Shown: positions 1 to 10,585 of the stretch, in pieces | Numbering within the stretch: position 1 is the first letter of the stretch | Layout: the number at the start of each line of letters is the position of its first letter | Source: Trichomonas vaginalis G3 | Lineage: Eukaryota; Parabasalia; Trichomonadida; Trichomonadidae | DNA length: 64,000 nucleotides | Assembly (NCBI RefSeq): GCF_026262505.1 | Contig: NC_067207.1 | Coordinates: 28,116,082-28,180,081, forward strand | Direction of reading: 5' to 3' | Made by a program: the position numbers and the translations under genes | The notes under the pieces: generated by a model | Seen by the model: the letters and a program-made list of their open reading frames with translations, nothing else | Database searches by the model: none | Told to the model about the DNA's origin: nothing

Positions 1-106
1 GCTGAAAAATACATGTAAAGCGTTTATTTTTGGTCTTTTGTGAAAGTCAGAAAATAACGCTAATTTTTTATAAAATATTTTTTTTATTTTGTATGTAAAG
101 ACAGAT

Positions 107-913
107 ATGTCAACAACCGAGAACACAACAACTGCTATCGTTCATGAAGCCATAAATGAAGAATATGAGTACATACAATATAACAAACAGTTACGTCTCA
201 TTCGTTCGGTCAAAGACGATATGTACCAAATGCAAAGTATTTTGAATGCTCTTCGTTCTACAAAGCAAGCACATCATTGGTTTGAAAACCAACAGACAAA
301 AGAACTTTTAGAAGAATTTCCTCATATGTTTGCGACCCGAGGAAAAACGCGGGTCGAGATTCCGTACGAAAATCGTAAAAATTTGCTAAATGGTTTGAGA
401 GGCTGGTATGTACATAGACTTCTTGTAAATGCTGTTGCAATGTGGACTTCACCTCGTTACGCTTGTTATATTTTCATGATGTTAGATGAAATTCATAGAC
501 AAGAACGTGAAGAGCTAGAGAACAAGCTTGAAGCAAAAGACAAAAGCCTTCAGAAAAGAATACCACGTTCGGTACCAAAAGGAAAGGAAAAGAACTATAA
601 GTATATGATTTATACTGAAGAGATGGAAAATGAAGAAGACAGAGATATGGTTATGTTGCATTTAGTCAGAAGAAACAACAAAAGCTTTTACGACCTTGCT
701 AAGATTTACAAATCTGACAGAAATTGGTTCTATCGCGAAAACTTACCGATTTCAATGACACCAAATGAAGATGTGAAACAAATAGTTCAAGATACTTTAC
801 CTCAAACACACTATGATATTAAAGGTTGTACAATACTTACCTTCAAAGAAGATTTGCCGCTACTGAAGGAAAAAATAACAGAGTATTTTGACAACTTCAA
901 ACAAGCAGAGTAA
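107..913 (+). CDS. KilA-N domain protein of the left Maverick element
   Basis: An open frame of 268 residues from the ATG at 107. Residues about 75-150 match the KilA-N fold, a DNA-binding module of large DNA viruses and phages: a basic patch, then a W-x-VHRLL-x-NAVAMWTSPRYA stretch that corresponds to the family core where a Trp precedes the helix and 'A-x-W-x-SP' follows. A charged linker (about 155-185) leads to a C-terminal domain that I do not recognise. It is likely a regulatory or nucleic-acid-binding accessory protein of the element. The frame looks whole. It lies on the opposite strand from the structural genes and beyond the ATPase gene. The upstream region is A/T-only (TATTTTTTTTATTTT), without a host-like Inr. 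Confidence 0.7.
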   Translation: MSTTENTTTAIVHEAINEEYEYIQYNKQLRLIRSVKDDMYQMQSILNALRSTKQAHHWFENQQTKELLEEFPHMFATRGKTRVEIPYENRKNLLNGLRGWYVHRLLVNAVAMWTSPRYACYIFMMLDEIHRQEREELENKLEAKDKSLQKRIPRSVPKGKEKNYKYMIYTEEMENEEDRDMVMLHLVRRNNKSFYDLAKIYKSDRNWFYRENLPISMTPNEDVKQIVQDTLPQTHYDIKGCTILTFKEDLPLLKEKITEYFDNFKQAE

Positions 914-986
914 ATGAACCATTTATTTTTCAAGCTTGACTTCAGATGGCTCAGGTAGCTCTATAAGGTAAATTGCCTTGTCAAAT

Positions 987-1272
987 CCTTCTGGCATTCC
1001 AAGTTCTTCCTTCCGACAGGAAAAAATTTTCCTTCCAACAGGAAAAAATTTTCCTTCCAACAGGAAAAAATTTTCCTTCCAACAGGAAAAATTTTTCCAG
1101 TTGTCCGTCCGTAAACCATTCAAATTTTCGAAAATTGAGAACTTTTTGGTCGAACTTCAGAAAAAGTTTTTCCTTCCGACAGGAAAAGTTTTTCCTTCCG
1201 ACAGGAAAAGTTTTTCCTTCCAACTGGAAAAGTTTTTCCTTCTGGCATTCCGAGTCCTTCCTTCCGACAGGA
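987..1272. repeat. Palindromic short tandem repeat inside the left Maverick
   Basis: About eight tandem units of 20-22 bp, each containing a GGAAAAA/TTTTTCC dyad joined by TTCCRACAG, arranged in two blocks (about 1,008-1,100 and 1,165-1,240). The blocks are bracketed by a longer direct repeat beginning CTTCTGGCATTCC at about 989 and again near 1,239. Every unit can fold on itself. The block sits between the KilA-N gene and the 3' end of the ATPase gene, so it may act as a bidirectional terminator, but that is inference. Short open frames across it are low-complexity artefacts. Confidence 0.85.
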
Positions 1273-1374
1273 CACAAACGAATGTCCGACGTACCACCAA
1301 CCGAGTCCATTCCAAAGCCAGAAGAACCGAAAGCTGCAGAACCACAACAGACTAAGACCAAACACTTACATTTT

Positions 1375-2249
1375 TTACGCTTGACTTTTTACAATTTGAA
1401 CTTTGTTTGCGTAGATGTGAATTCTGAAAGAAGTATGAGGGTCTTGTATGACTTTGTACTTCTCCCATAGTTCATGTCTGTCAAACTTACCTGCCATGGA
1501 CTCTTTCATAAGTTCCATGAAATCGTCTTCGGACAATCCGGGGAAAGTACAATGTCAGTAAGTATTCTCTTTACATCCTTACTTAAACTCTTTGCTGTCT
1601 GTACACAAATGACAACAGAGATGTTGAAGTGTCTGAGCTTCTTAAGAATTCGACACATGTCTTGTTCTCTATTCTTTAACAAAGGATGAGAAGCAAAGTC
1701 ATCTAAGATAAGAAGACATCTGTGAGGGTAAGTCTTCCAATCGTAAGATTGCAATTTCTTCGAAATGTATTCTATCTCTTTCTGTTTGTTTCTGAAGTGT
1801 TTCTTCTCTAATATTCTCTGCATTTCCTCATTTGGGTCTTTAAACTTAGAATTGACATACTCATTTATAGCATTGTACTTCAAAACTCTTCTTTGGTACT
1901 TCTTTATCCAATCTAACAACTCAGAGTCTTTTATACATACTAACTTAGACTTCTTTATAATATCTTTGAACGAATTGACGGTTTGGTCAAATGACCAGAA
2001 GTACTACAAATGACAACTAACTCATAGAATGGGTTCTTCTCATCTAGTTCTTGTTGTTGTGCAGCCATTTTTAAGATAAGTGAAAGTCTTACCCGACCCA
2101 GGCGGTGCAATTAGCCCTGTGTTATACATTCTGAGCAAATAAGAACTTGTCATGTATGGGTTTTATCTGAGCATTCTTAACTTCCTCTTGTTCTTGTTTA
2201 AAACATTCTCAAATTTCTTGTCAATGTCAGCAAACTTTTTTTCTAACAT
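1375..2249 (-). pseudogene. FtsK/HerA-type genome-packaging ATPase, Maverick left copy (broken)
   Basis: Corresponds to the ATPase at the right edge of the window. Family role: a P-loop motor that pumps the element's DNA into a capsid, as in A32-like ATPases of Polintons, virophages and large DNA viruses. The Walker B segment (hydrophobic strand ending in ILDDF) is clear and the Walker A region (APPGSGKT in the other copy) is represented upstream. The gene faces the opposite way from its neighbour at 2,285, with about 35 bp between the starts. It is a fossil with a few breaks. Confidence 0.75.
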
Positions 2250-2284
2250 ATTTTTAGAAAATTAAAAGTTTTATCTTTTAGAAA

Positions 2285-2739
2285 ATGTCTAGCGATTTCG
2301 CTATCTATATTCGAGACAAACTTTTCGACAGCAAAACATCTGTCGACCATAAAATCTTACATAGTGTAAACAAGAAAGGTGAATTTGTTCTAAAGTTTCT
2401 GTTTCTGGGAATATGACAAGAACCATAAAACATTAAGCAGAAGCAGTCTTAAAATTTGTCAATGACAGACTTGTTGACAGAGATGACACCGATTGGAAAG
2501 ATGAAGTCCAACAAAAGTTCTTAGAATGCAAAGAAGACACATGCACTGTTCTTGAAGATGAAATAGAAAACAGAATAGAAGAGCTATTAAAGGACAAAGA
2601 ACTTTTACAAAAATATGGTTCTGAGAAATTTGACGTCTCACCACCAGAAAAGAAGAAGAGAGAAAAGAAAGAAAAGAAAGTAGAAGAAGAGAAGAAAGAA
2701 CCTGAACCAGTTCCAGAGAAAAAGAAATTTGACATGTAA
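2285..2739 (+). pseudogene. Lysine/glutamate-tailed small Maverick protein, left copy (broken)
   Basis: Homologue of the 150-residue open frame at 62,846-63,298 in the other copy. I do not recognise the fold. The N-terminal half is mixed and the C-terminus is a run of K, E and P residues. It is divergently placed against the ATPase gene and convergent with the gene at 2,756-4,421. It is a fossil with about two or three breaks. Confidence 0.6.
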
Positions 2740-2755
2740 AAATAAAATTTTATTT

Positions 2756-4421
2756 TTAGAACATTTCTGGGTCAATGTCAATGTTCTCTTCCTCTTTAGG
2801 AGTAAACACTGGCTTAGACTCTAAAATCTTTTTGTAATAAACAGAAATTCATCAAAAGTGACAGCTCTCAATTTTTTGACATTTGTAAATTCTAAATTGA
2901 ATGAGAAAAATGAAATAATACTAAGCATAATACAATATTCTAGATTTAATTATAATTAGGAAAAAGTTAGTTTTGAGAGTACTTTTCATAGGCATATAGA
3001 ATGAAAATCTTCTGAAAAATAATATCACATAAACTCAATATTATTTTCTAATATATAACTATTTTATATAAAAATCAAATTCAATGATCTTAAAAGCGAA
3101 GGATAAACCTCAAAATTTACAATATAATGAGTGGGAATATAATGCTTATCTATCATAAACCATATGAATATCAATTTTTGCTTTACGCCTAATTTTTGAC
3201 GACAATTAGCAAAAAATGTTAAATGTTAACACTCAGTCCATTTGAATATGAAAAATAAAATTGACTTTGATTAAATGTTTTTATTTATCATGCAATTCTT
3301 CTTGCGACCAAAGATTTGAATAAAAGTTCAAAAAATAAGATAGCTTAAAAAATAATATACGGTAGTGTTTACTAAAAAGTGAATAGTATATAAATTCTAT
3401 AAAATGGATTTGATCCAAAAATATATAAAATTTGATCATAAATAAAATCGTTTTAAATTACTTCTTCATTTAAATGATAACAATTTTTTGGTTTTATATT
3501 TTTTTGATCAAATCCATTTTAATAGAAATATATACTATTCATCTATTAGTAAACACTACGTATATTATTTTTTAAGCTATCTTATTTTTTGAACTTTTAT
3601 TCAAATCTTTGGTCGCAAGAAGAATTGCATGATAAAATAAACATTTAATCAAAGTCAATTTTATTTTTCATATTTAAATGGACTGAGTGTTAACATTTAA
3701 CATTTTTTGCTAATTGTCGTCAAAAATTAGGCGTAAAGCAAAAATTGATATTTCATATGGTTTTATGATAGATAAGCATTATATTCCCACTCATTATATT
3801 CGTAAATTTTGAGGTTTATCCTTCGCTTTTAAGATCATTGAATTTGATTTTTATATAAAATAGTTAATATTAGAAAAATAATATGAGTTTATGTGATATT
3901 ATTTTTCAGAAAGTTTTGTGTTCTTCTTCAAAATTTTATTTTTTATTAAAAAGAATCTTTACAAAATATACATTTACTTTAATTAATATTTAAAAACGTG
4001 CTCTATCAAAAGTTCCAAAAATTCAATATTTTAGCTTTTCTGAGGTGTCACTTTTGATGAATTTCTGTTTACAACATTTTTACCCAATTTACCTTGAACT
4101 TCTACAACTTTAGACTCATAATATTCATAGTCGTCTGCTTTCTTTGGTTCATAAGGTATAACAAGTTTGTATGATTTGCCTTCTTTAAGGTTTGAAAACC
4201 TTCTGTCAAAACTTTCTTTGACTGTTAACAAACCTTCTATGTCTAAGTCTTCAAATTTCGCACCATTTTTAGTCACAATAGCAAACTTAACTGGTTCGAT
4301 GTTCCAAACTTTGCTAATGAAGACTTTTCAAAATGGTAGAAGTAAACATTCAAATATGTGAATGGGTCTAGTTCTTTTAAGTCCTGACATGTACTTGTTT
4401 ACTGAGATGGAATTTTGTCAT
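2756..4421 (-). pseudogene. 139-residue-type Maverick protein, left copy, split by a transposon
   Basis: Homologue of the whole 139-residue frame at 62,410-62,829. The function is not recognised; the protein ends in an acidic tail and is followed in both copies by a K/E-rich gene on the opposite strand. In this copy the gene is interrupted by the 1,243-bp palindromic element at 2,834-4,076, so the transposon arrived after the Maverick. There are a small number of other breaks. Confidence 0.75.
2834..4076. mobile_element. Non-autonomous palindromic DNA transposon, copy 1
   Basis: The element is 1,243 bp, inserted in a Maverick gene and flanked by a perfect 5-bp duplication TTTTT (2,829-2,833 and 4,077-4,081). 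The homologous site in the right Maverick has TTTTT once and no insert. Terminal sequences share AAACAGAAATTCATC and continue as AAAAGTGACA at both ends. Inside the termini are unrelated flanking segments of roughly 160 bp, then two long inverted arms (about 430 bp each) around a loop of about 70 bp. It has no coding capacity. A second copy lies at 42,559-43,814 in the opposite orientation. The superfamily is uncertain; a 5-bp duplication does not fit Tc1/mariner, hAT or MULE. Confidence 0.9.
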
Positions 4422-4461
4422 CTTTTCTATCGGATAAAAAAATATTTTTTTTAAAATTTAC

Positions 4462-5693
4462 TCAGAAAAATTTTTCTTTGTATATACACCATTCTGTACG
4501 TCTAAAAGACTTTTGACATTTGCCAAGAATGTTTCGTTTAGACGCTGTCATATAACCATATTCTTGACAATATTGTTTATACGAATCGTACAATGACCTT
4601 TCATCTAAACACTCAAAGTCAGTTTCATCTATGAACAGTTCATATACACTCTTGTTTGCTTCTAACAATGTTTGTCTCTCTTCGGTATGTGGAATTTGTC
4701 TTGGATTGAACTTAGAAATATCTAATGTCATGAAATATGAGAACAAGTGGTTGAAAAGTCAGATGTCAAAGTTTCTGCTAAGTCGTCAAAATTCTGTATC
4801 TTGCATATGAGAATCTGACGTTCTGACAACTACATATCTTCTGTCAGAACTTTCTAACTTCATCGGAACAGCATTGTTTTGAAACCATAATGAAGTTTGC
4901 AACATTTTCACAAACTCTTTGGTCTTTATACTTTCTTTCAACAACTCCAACTTTGTCTGTTATAAGACTCTTCAAAGCATCTGAGTTCAAAACTTTTGTT
5001 GTATCTATACTTTGAAGTTCATTGCAAACTATAAGTTTCATATTCTCTATTGAGGAGTTAAACTTGCCACAGATGTTTTCTAAGTTTGTCATATTCGGGT
5101 TCGAATAACCTTCTAACAGTTTGCATAAGATATCTGTAAAGAATGTGTTCTTACCTGTTCCTTGTTTTCCAATTATAATGAGAGCAGTTTCATTTTTAGC
5201 ACTTGGATGTTGTAAGATGTTTGCAAACCAACATAAGATATACTCATAAACCTTTTCGTTTCCATTGCATATAATTTCTTTGACATGGTCTAACCAAGCT
5301 TCTATAATATTTTATTTCCATTCTACATGTTCGTATTTATATCCAGTGAAGATAGAATAGAAGTTTGGAGAAGGTGTATAGAACTTTATACCTCGAACTG
5401 AAAAATCTTCTAACTTTGACAATAAGATATCCCAAGCATCTAACATCTTCATGCCAACTTGTACAACTTTTATTTTCTAAGTTTCTGTCTACATTCTTGT
5501 TCTGAAACTATTGTTGCTCTTGGTTTGTTAAAGACTACATCCCATTCTTTCATAACATAACATTTCTGGGGCAGAGTCGACATAAATGACTAAACGTTTC
5601 AAATTCTCGACTGCTTTGTTATAGTCTCGAAATGGACACATATTTCTGAATGTTTGGAAGTCATAAAAAATCTGAAACATCTATTCTGTACAT
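4462..5693 (-). pseudogene. Superfamily 3 (D5-like) helicase, Maverick left copy (broken)
   Basis: Homologue of the helicase at 61,144-62,371. Superfamily 3 helicases unwind viral DNA at replication origins. The Walker A (GKQGTGKN), Walker B (hydrophobic strand ending CNEL) and motif C region (F-I-M-V-S) are visible in the better copy and recognisable here. It is a fossil with several breaks. It sits between the 139-residue-type gene and the probable minor capsid gene. Confidence 0.75.
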
Positions 5694-5722
5694 TTTTATA
5701 AAAATAAAAAAAAATATTTTTT

Positions 5723-6518
5723 TTATTCTTGACTTTGTTGTTGCATTTGTTGCATTTGTTGTTCTTGAGCTATTTGTTTGTTGAAGTTGTTCTTGTAATA
5801 CAATACTTTCACCAGTTGCATCTTCCAATTCGAAACTTTCTGCCGTCATTGACAAATACATAGGACATAAAAGTTTTACAGGAACAAAGTTTGCGTCAAC
5901 TAAGGTTAAGTTTATGTTTGCTAAAGTGTTTGAGTTTACTAAAGCTGAAAACTCTGCATTCGAATGAACAATAGGCAAACCAGCAGAGAATGTGTTATTT
6001 ATACGCATGAGTATCTTTTGGTCATAGTAGTTTCTGTCGACATTCGAATAACACTTTGAACCTAAGTTTGAAACAATATATAAAATAGGTGTACTTAAAG
6101 TCAATGGAACAGACATTCCTTGTATGACACCTTTTCCTGTTATAGGAAACTGTTGGTAGTAAAAACCAGATATAAGTTTTGTATTATAGCTCATATTGTT
6201 TATAGTAAACTCAGTCGGACATCCAAACATAATGAAACCTGCTCTAGTTGCAGCACATGTTACACCCGTACTTAAAGTATTAAATAAGTCAACAAAACCT
6301 GTTGGTGGTATATCTGAGTAAGTATCTTCAAAGGAGTATTTTTTACCATTCACAACAATAAAATCTTCTGGTGTCAAAAGAGCAAAACAGGCTTAGTCGT
6401 CATTGTGTTTAAAGTTAGTTTACAATATCGTCCTTGGACTTTGTAAGTTTGTTGTTATAGAATTATATGACTCAGGGTTTTTAGTCGTAATAGTATAAAC
6501 CACTATGTCTTCTGCCAT
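5723..6518 (-). pseudogene. Probable minor capsid (penton-like) protein, Maverick left copy (broken)
   Basis: Homologue of the whole 265-residue frame at 60,318-61,115. The body is rich in short beta-type stretches with few charged clusters and ends in a Gln-rich tail. Size, beta-rich character and place among capsid genes suggest a single-jelly-roll minor capsid protein, but I see no diagnostic motif. It is a fossil with about two or three breaks. Confidence 0.5.
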
Positions 6519-7102
6519 TTACTTAGCAAATAAATTTAATGAAATGTTGTGGTCGTCAAATATTTTTATGACGTCTGGGAAACTATATTTTAAGTTCAAC
6601 GTTTCACCTCCTTTCATAACGTATATCTTGTCAATGACATTATATGAAACACCACAGCAACTAACGTCGGGTTCTATTTCTTTGATGTTTATATCGTCTG
6701 CCTCTGTCAAAAGTTTCAATAGTTCTTTCAAAACTTCATGAGGTGCAATGACATATGAGTTCACTTTTACAGGGTTGTGTTCGACCAAGTTTAACATTAT
6801 ACCTAAAGCTTGACAAATCTTCTCCTGAGTTTGAAGTTTGTCTTTCAGTTGTTGGTAGTCGTTTTCGAATATCTGCAACAGAACTTAAGTCTCTGCTAAC
6901 TTCAGGGTATTGGTTGTTCTTTTACAGGAACTATTGTTATACCATCTTCGTCCTCGTATGGTTTCCCCACTTCAACATCTCTGTCTTTGACATTGACAAT
7001 AACACTTTGACTGTTTGTTTGAGTTGGTGAATTTAACTTCACATCTGCCACCGCCATTAAACCTTTTGAAACACTTACGCTTCTATTTTTCGGAAATGAC
7101 AT
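6519..7102 (-). pseudogene. Unrecognised Maverick protein between capsid genes, left copy (broken)
   Basis: Starts at the ATG at 7,102 and ends directly against the next gene; its stop overlaps the region before the start at 6,518. The N-terminal part is Asn/Ser/Val-rich, the C-terminal part is helical with a coiled-coil-like stretch (QQLKDKLQTQEKI). No family is recognised. It is divergent from the small plus-strand gene at 7,120 with 17 bp between the two ATGs, so they must share a bidirectional promoter. It is a fossil with about one or two breaks; the other copy is also broken. Confidence 0.5.
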
Positions 7103-7119
7103 TTTACTTAGAATAAAAG

Positions 7120-7539
7120 ATGGACGTATTCGAGTATCTCTTCGAATTGAAGCAGAACAAGTTTACACACACAAACAATACAAATACATTGACAGAATAG
7201 TTCTTTATACAAACAATGGTAAATGTTATAGAATAGCAGTCTTTGCTGAACCAAAAATATTTTCATAAAGCAAAGAAAGTTGGTATAACCGAGATGGTGA
7301 AAGTTCTTGAAGCAGACAAAAATATAACTTCAAAACTTACAGATATTTCTAAAGGTAGGTTTATAATACAATATTATGTCAAAACTGGCGTACTGTCAAT
7401 ATTTGACGGAGAGAAGTCAGTTCAAGAACAACTTACTGACCTGCTGCCAAAATCTGCTCGATGGAAGCTGTCGTTATGCCAATCTGAGGAGCCCCAGCAG
7501 GTTTCATCGAACGAATCTTCAAAAGAGCATCTTCCGTGA
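7120..7539 (+). pseudogene. Small plus-strand Maverick protein antisense to capsid 3' end, left copy (broken)
   Basis: A small unrecognised protein with a Lys-rich middle. It is encoded on the strand opposite the structural genes, and its last 100 bases or so overlap the 3' end of the major capsid gene tail-to-tail. The same convergent arrangement recurs at 59,295-59,719, which supports a real gene. It is a fossil with about one break. Confidence 0.45.
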
Positions 7540-9042
7540 AAAGTGCTATTGGTTTTGTAAACTTCTTTGCTTTCAATTCATCTGGACCGTCTCTGTCACC
7601 AGTATATTGTATTTGAACTGTACCAACAGTTGAAATACCACCCATAAAGTCTTCTGAGTCAGCAAATGGAATGCCAAGCCAAAAGTTTGAACGGTCTCCA
7701 TTTGTATATTGAGTTTTTTGACCTCCTGTATGAGTCCATACTTTCACATATGGCATAATAGAACTTTGCATTTCAGGGTTAATGGTTGTTGTGAAATTGT
7801 TGTTAAAGTTCATAGCATCTAATGTCAAGTTGTATGACCTCATATCCTCAACTGTAGAATATTCTTCTCTTGGATAATATTTGCCATCTATGTTTATATG
7901 ATATTTAATACCGGGTTGTAGAAACAAGAATAGTCATTTATAGTTCGTCTGAACAGTACAAACATAGTATCTGCATGTTTCATTGCAGTTGTTAAAGCAA
8001 TATCTGTTCTTGCACCTGCGGCTCCTGGATTTTGGTTTCCAACTTCACCTGCAAAGTCTTTGACAGATATTTGGTGTATAGGGAACATAAGTGGAACTGC
8101 AATATATTTGGCAGCTAAAGCATTTGAAATATCTGGGTCCAACATATAGACTGCAAGTCTGCTTTCTATTCTCTTGCATTCAAATTTTTCGCATGTAAAC
8201 TTAACTGGGTCCCAAGCAGTTCCAGCAGCATTGAAATAATAGTTTACTTCATTGTTGAAGTTTGAGAAACCAAAGTCTAAGTCAACTTTGTCTTTGCAAA
8301 AGTCGGCGAATGACGTTTGATTTGTTCCCTTTACGTCTGTAATAGTGAATGGGTCTTGTGTTGGTGCAATGACTAAGTTATTTTTGCTTGGAGTAAGTTC
8401 GATAGAAATTTTTCCTGCCCAGTTTGGCAAGTATCTTAAAAACCTGAAGATGAGGAAAGATGACAAAGGAACTCTAAGTTTCAGTTTTACTTTAGTGGCA
8501 GCAGTTCCATCTGAACCAGAAAGGTTAACATAAACTCCTGGAACGTTAGGGTCAAGTCTTCTTATTTTCTCAATATTTGCATACTGGTCTGTTTGTTCTC
8601 TAGCTTGTGGTTGTACTGAGTTTCTCAAAGCGAACCATTCATAGTTTGCCCATGTTACTGTTTGAACTAAGTCAGAGTTAGAATATATCTTATATCCCAT
8701 GAAAACTTCTGGAGCATATTGGTATCCGACATAGAAAATTCCATTGCAACCTTTCTTGTCAGACAACTTGGCAGAAGGTTTTATTTCAATGTCTTGTTCC
8801 ACGTATAAGAATGAGTTGTCAATAGAAATAATATGAAACCTGTCGCAAGCAATATCTACTGTTGTTGAAGAACCTTCTCCAAACTCACCTACGTTTCCAT
8901 AAGAAACAGCAGTTGTATATTCGTAAGTTCCAGGAACTATTTCTGACCTTCTAATGGCATTGTCGCATTCGTTATACCATTCGGAAACATTTCCATTCAT
9001 GGCATCCAAAACTGTTGGCGTTATATTCTGAGCGGCGTACAT
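7433..9042 (-). pseudogene. Major capsid protein, Maverick left copy (broken)
   Basis: About 530 codons from the ATG at 9,042. Polintons and virophages encode a double-jelly-roll capsid protein of this size. The sequence is beta-rich with many aromatic residues and sits between the 513-residue gene and the minor capsid block, as expected. I assign it by size, composition and order, not by a catalytic motif. It is a fossil with about one break, better kept than the right copy. Confidence 0.65.
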
Positions 9043-9043
9043 T

Positions 9044-10585
9044 TCATATGGGTAAAAATATAGAATAGTTGGATTTATATATCATAATAAACCCACTCGG
9101 ACCAAGCTTTACTTTCTTCCTGACTGAGTTTTTAACTCTTCTTTTTCCTTCATTGCCACTACTTTCACTAGATGAAGTTACTTCTTCACTACTTTCACTT
9201 TGTTCTACTCTTCTCTTCTTCTTTGGTGTCGCTTTTGGTAACTTGCCCTCTGCTTCAAGTTGTTGCATCTTTGCCTCATGTTCACCTAGTATGTTGTAAA
9301 TTTCCCATGTCCTTTTTGCCTTTGGGCTCTGGTCGCCCATCTCAGGTAACCTATATCCTAGAAAGATTTTGTCATAGTTTGTATTTGAGTCTTCGCGTAT
9401 TGTTTGCATGACTCTTTCCTGAGTTTCCGGTTCAAGCTCTTCAAATATAGCTTGTCCATATGGAATAAGCTCGTTTCCAAATATATGTTTTTGTAGCCAT
9501 TCTGGTTTTCTTTCCATGTAACCAATAATATCTTTTGTGAATGGGAAAGCTTTTACCCAACGTTTCAGGCTTGCGTCATTTATTTCTGTAGTTGGTTTTA
9601 TTTTGTCAAGGAACATGTTTTTCAATACTAACATTTCATTTGGTACTGTCCATTTGAGTTTTCTTAAATATTCATCCCTTCTCGGTTCATTGTCTGCAAA
9701 GTAAGTTTTTATGACATTTTGTAAACTTTCGTTTGCAAGGTCATGTACAATAGGTTCTCTTCCTTCTGTCTCCCTAACTTTCTTTCTAAACTCTTCACCA
9801 AATATACCATCTTTATGGTTCTGTGTAGTTCTTTGAGATAAATGTTCTAGAACGTCAGGTGTTATATTTCCATCAGCCATGTTCATTTCATACTGGTCCA
9901 AAATATCTGCATGTTTCATATCTTTCAATGGCATTAAAGCCGCGCTGAAAATACCAGCTAAATCTGGTTCACCATTCACTTCCATTGCGTCTACAACTTC
10001 TTGGAATTGTGGTTGTAAGTTTATGAACCACCTATCCGGGTTAGCTTTATGACCCCATCTCATTGTAGTTCCATAGTCTGCAGAAACAAAAGTAGGTTTG
10101 TTTCCATATTGGTTAGGTTCTGAATGAACTTTAAACAATGTTTCATTTCTATATGTTTTGTTGAAATTTAACCTTTTATTTTCACCGAGTTCAGCCAAAG
10201 ATTGAACGTTATATGGTCGTAAGTAAAAAGGGTTATTGTATTTGCGTACATTTTCTTTCAGTACTTCCATTCTATGCTGAATATTTTCATCTGGTGTTGG
10301 AGTCTTTTGTATGTCGGCAAACATTTTTCGATATTCTTCTACCATGTCAGCCGAATTTTTCTTAGACTCTTGGAAAGATTCCATATTCACCTCATAGTCT
10401 TGTTGAGGGTCAAGATTTTTCGGCTGTTCCAAATCTTCATCTAGTTCTGTGAAGTTAGTTTCCAAAGGAGGAACTTGTTCGTTTCCTTCAGGCTCTTCTA
10501 GCTGTTGTTGCTGAACTATTTCTTCCATGTCTGGTTGTATCTGAACTTCTTCCTGTGGAGTTTCTTGTACCTCATCTGCTGGCAT
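9044..10585 (-). CDS. Large hydrophilic Maverick protein, left copy (open frame)
   Basis: An open frame of 513 residues from the ATG at 10,585, ending just before the capsid start. The N-terminal 90 residues are acidic and Gln/Glu/Pro-rich (disordered). The middle, from about 120, has well-conserved motifs such as NNPFYLRPYNVQSLAELG and is probably folded. The C-terminus has a basic KKKRR stretch and a Ser/Glu run. I do not recognise the family; a virion-associated protein is plausible from its position next to the capsid gene. The frame looks whole here, while the right copy is broken. Confidence 0.6.
   Translation of the reverse strand: MPADEVQETPQEEVQIQPDMEEIVQQQQLEEPEGNEQVPPLETNFTELDEDLEQPKNLDPQQDYEVNMESFQESKKNSADMVEEYRKMFADIQKTPTPDENIQHRMEVLKENVRKYNNPFYLRPYNVQSLAELGENKRLNFNKTYRNETLFKVHSEPNQYGNKPTFVSADYGTTMRWGHKANPDRWFINLQPQFQEVVDAMEVNGEPDLAGIFSAALMPLKDMKHADILDQYEMNMADGNITPDVLEHLSQRTTQNHKDGIFGEEFRKKVRETEGREPIVHDLANESLQNVIKTYFADNEPRRDEYLRKLKWTVPNEMLVLKNMFLDKIKPTTEINDASLKRWVKAFPFTKDIIGYMERKPEWLQKHIFGNELIPYGQAIFEELEPETQERVMQTIREDSNTNYDKIFLGYRLPEMGDQSPKAKRTWEIYNILGEHEAKMQQLEAEGKLPKATPKKKRRVEQSESSEEVTSSSESSGNEGKRRVKNSVRKKVKLGPSGFIMIYKSNYSIFLPI

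Noticed and set aside
1282-1470. Small plus-strand open frame with Pro/Glu start (MSDVPPTESIPKPEEPK)
   Set aside because: Its second half is antisense to the ATPase 3' end and the first part overlaps the palindromic repeat region. No support from the other copy is visible in the window.
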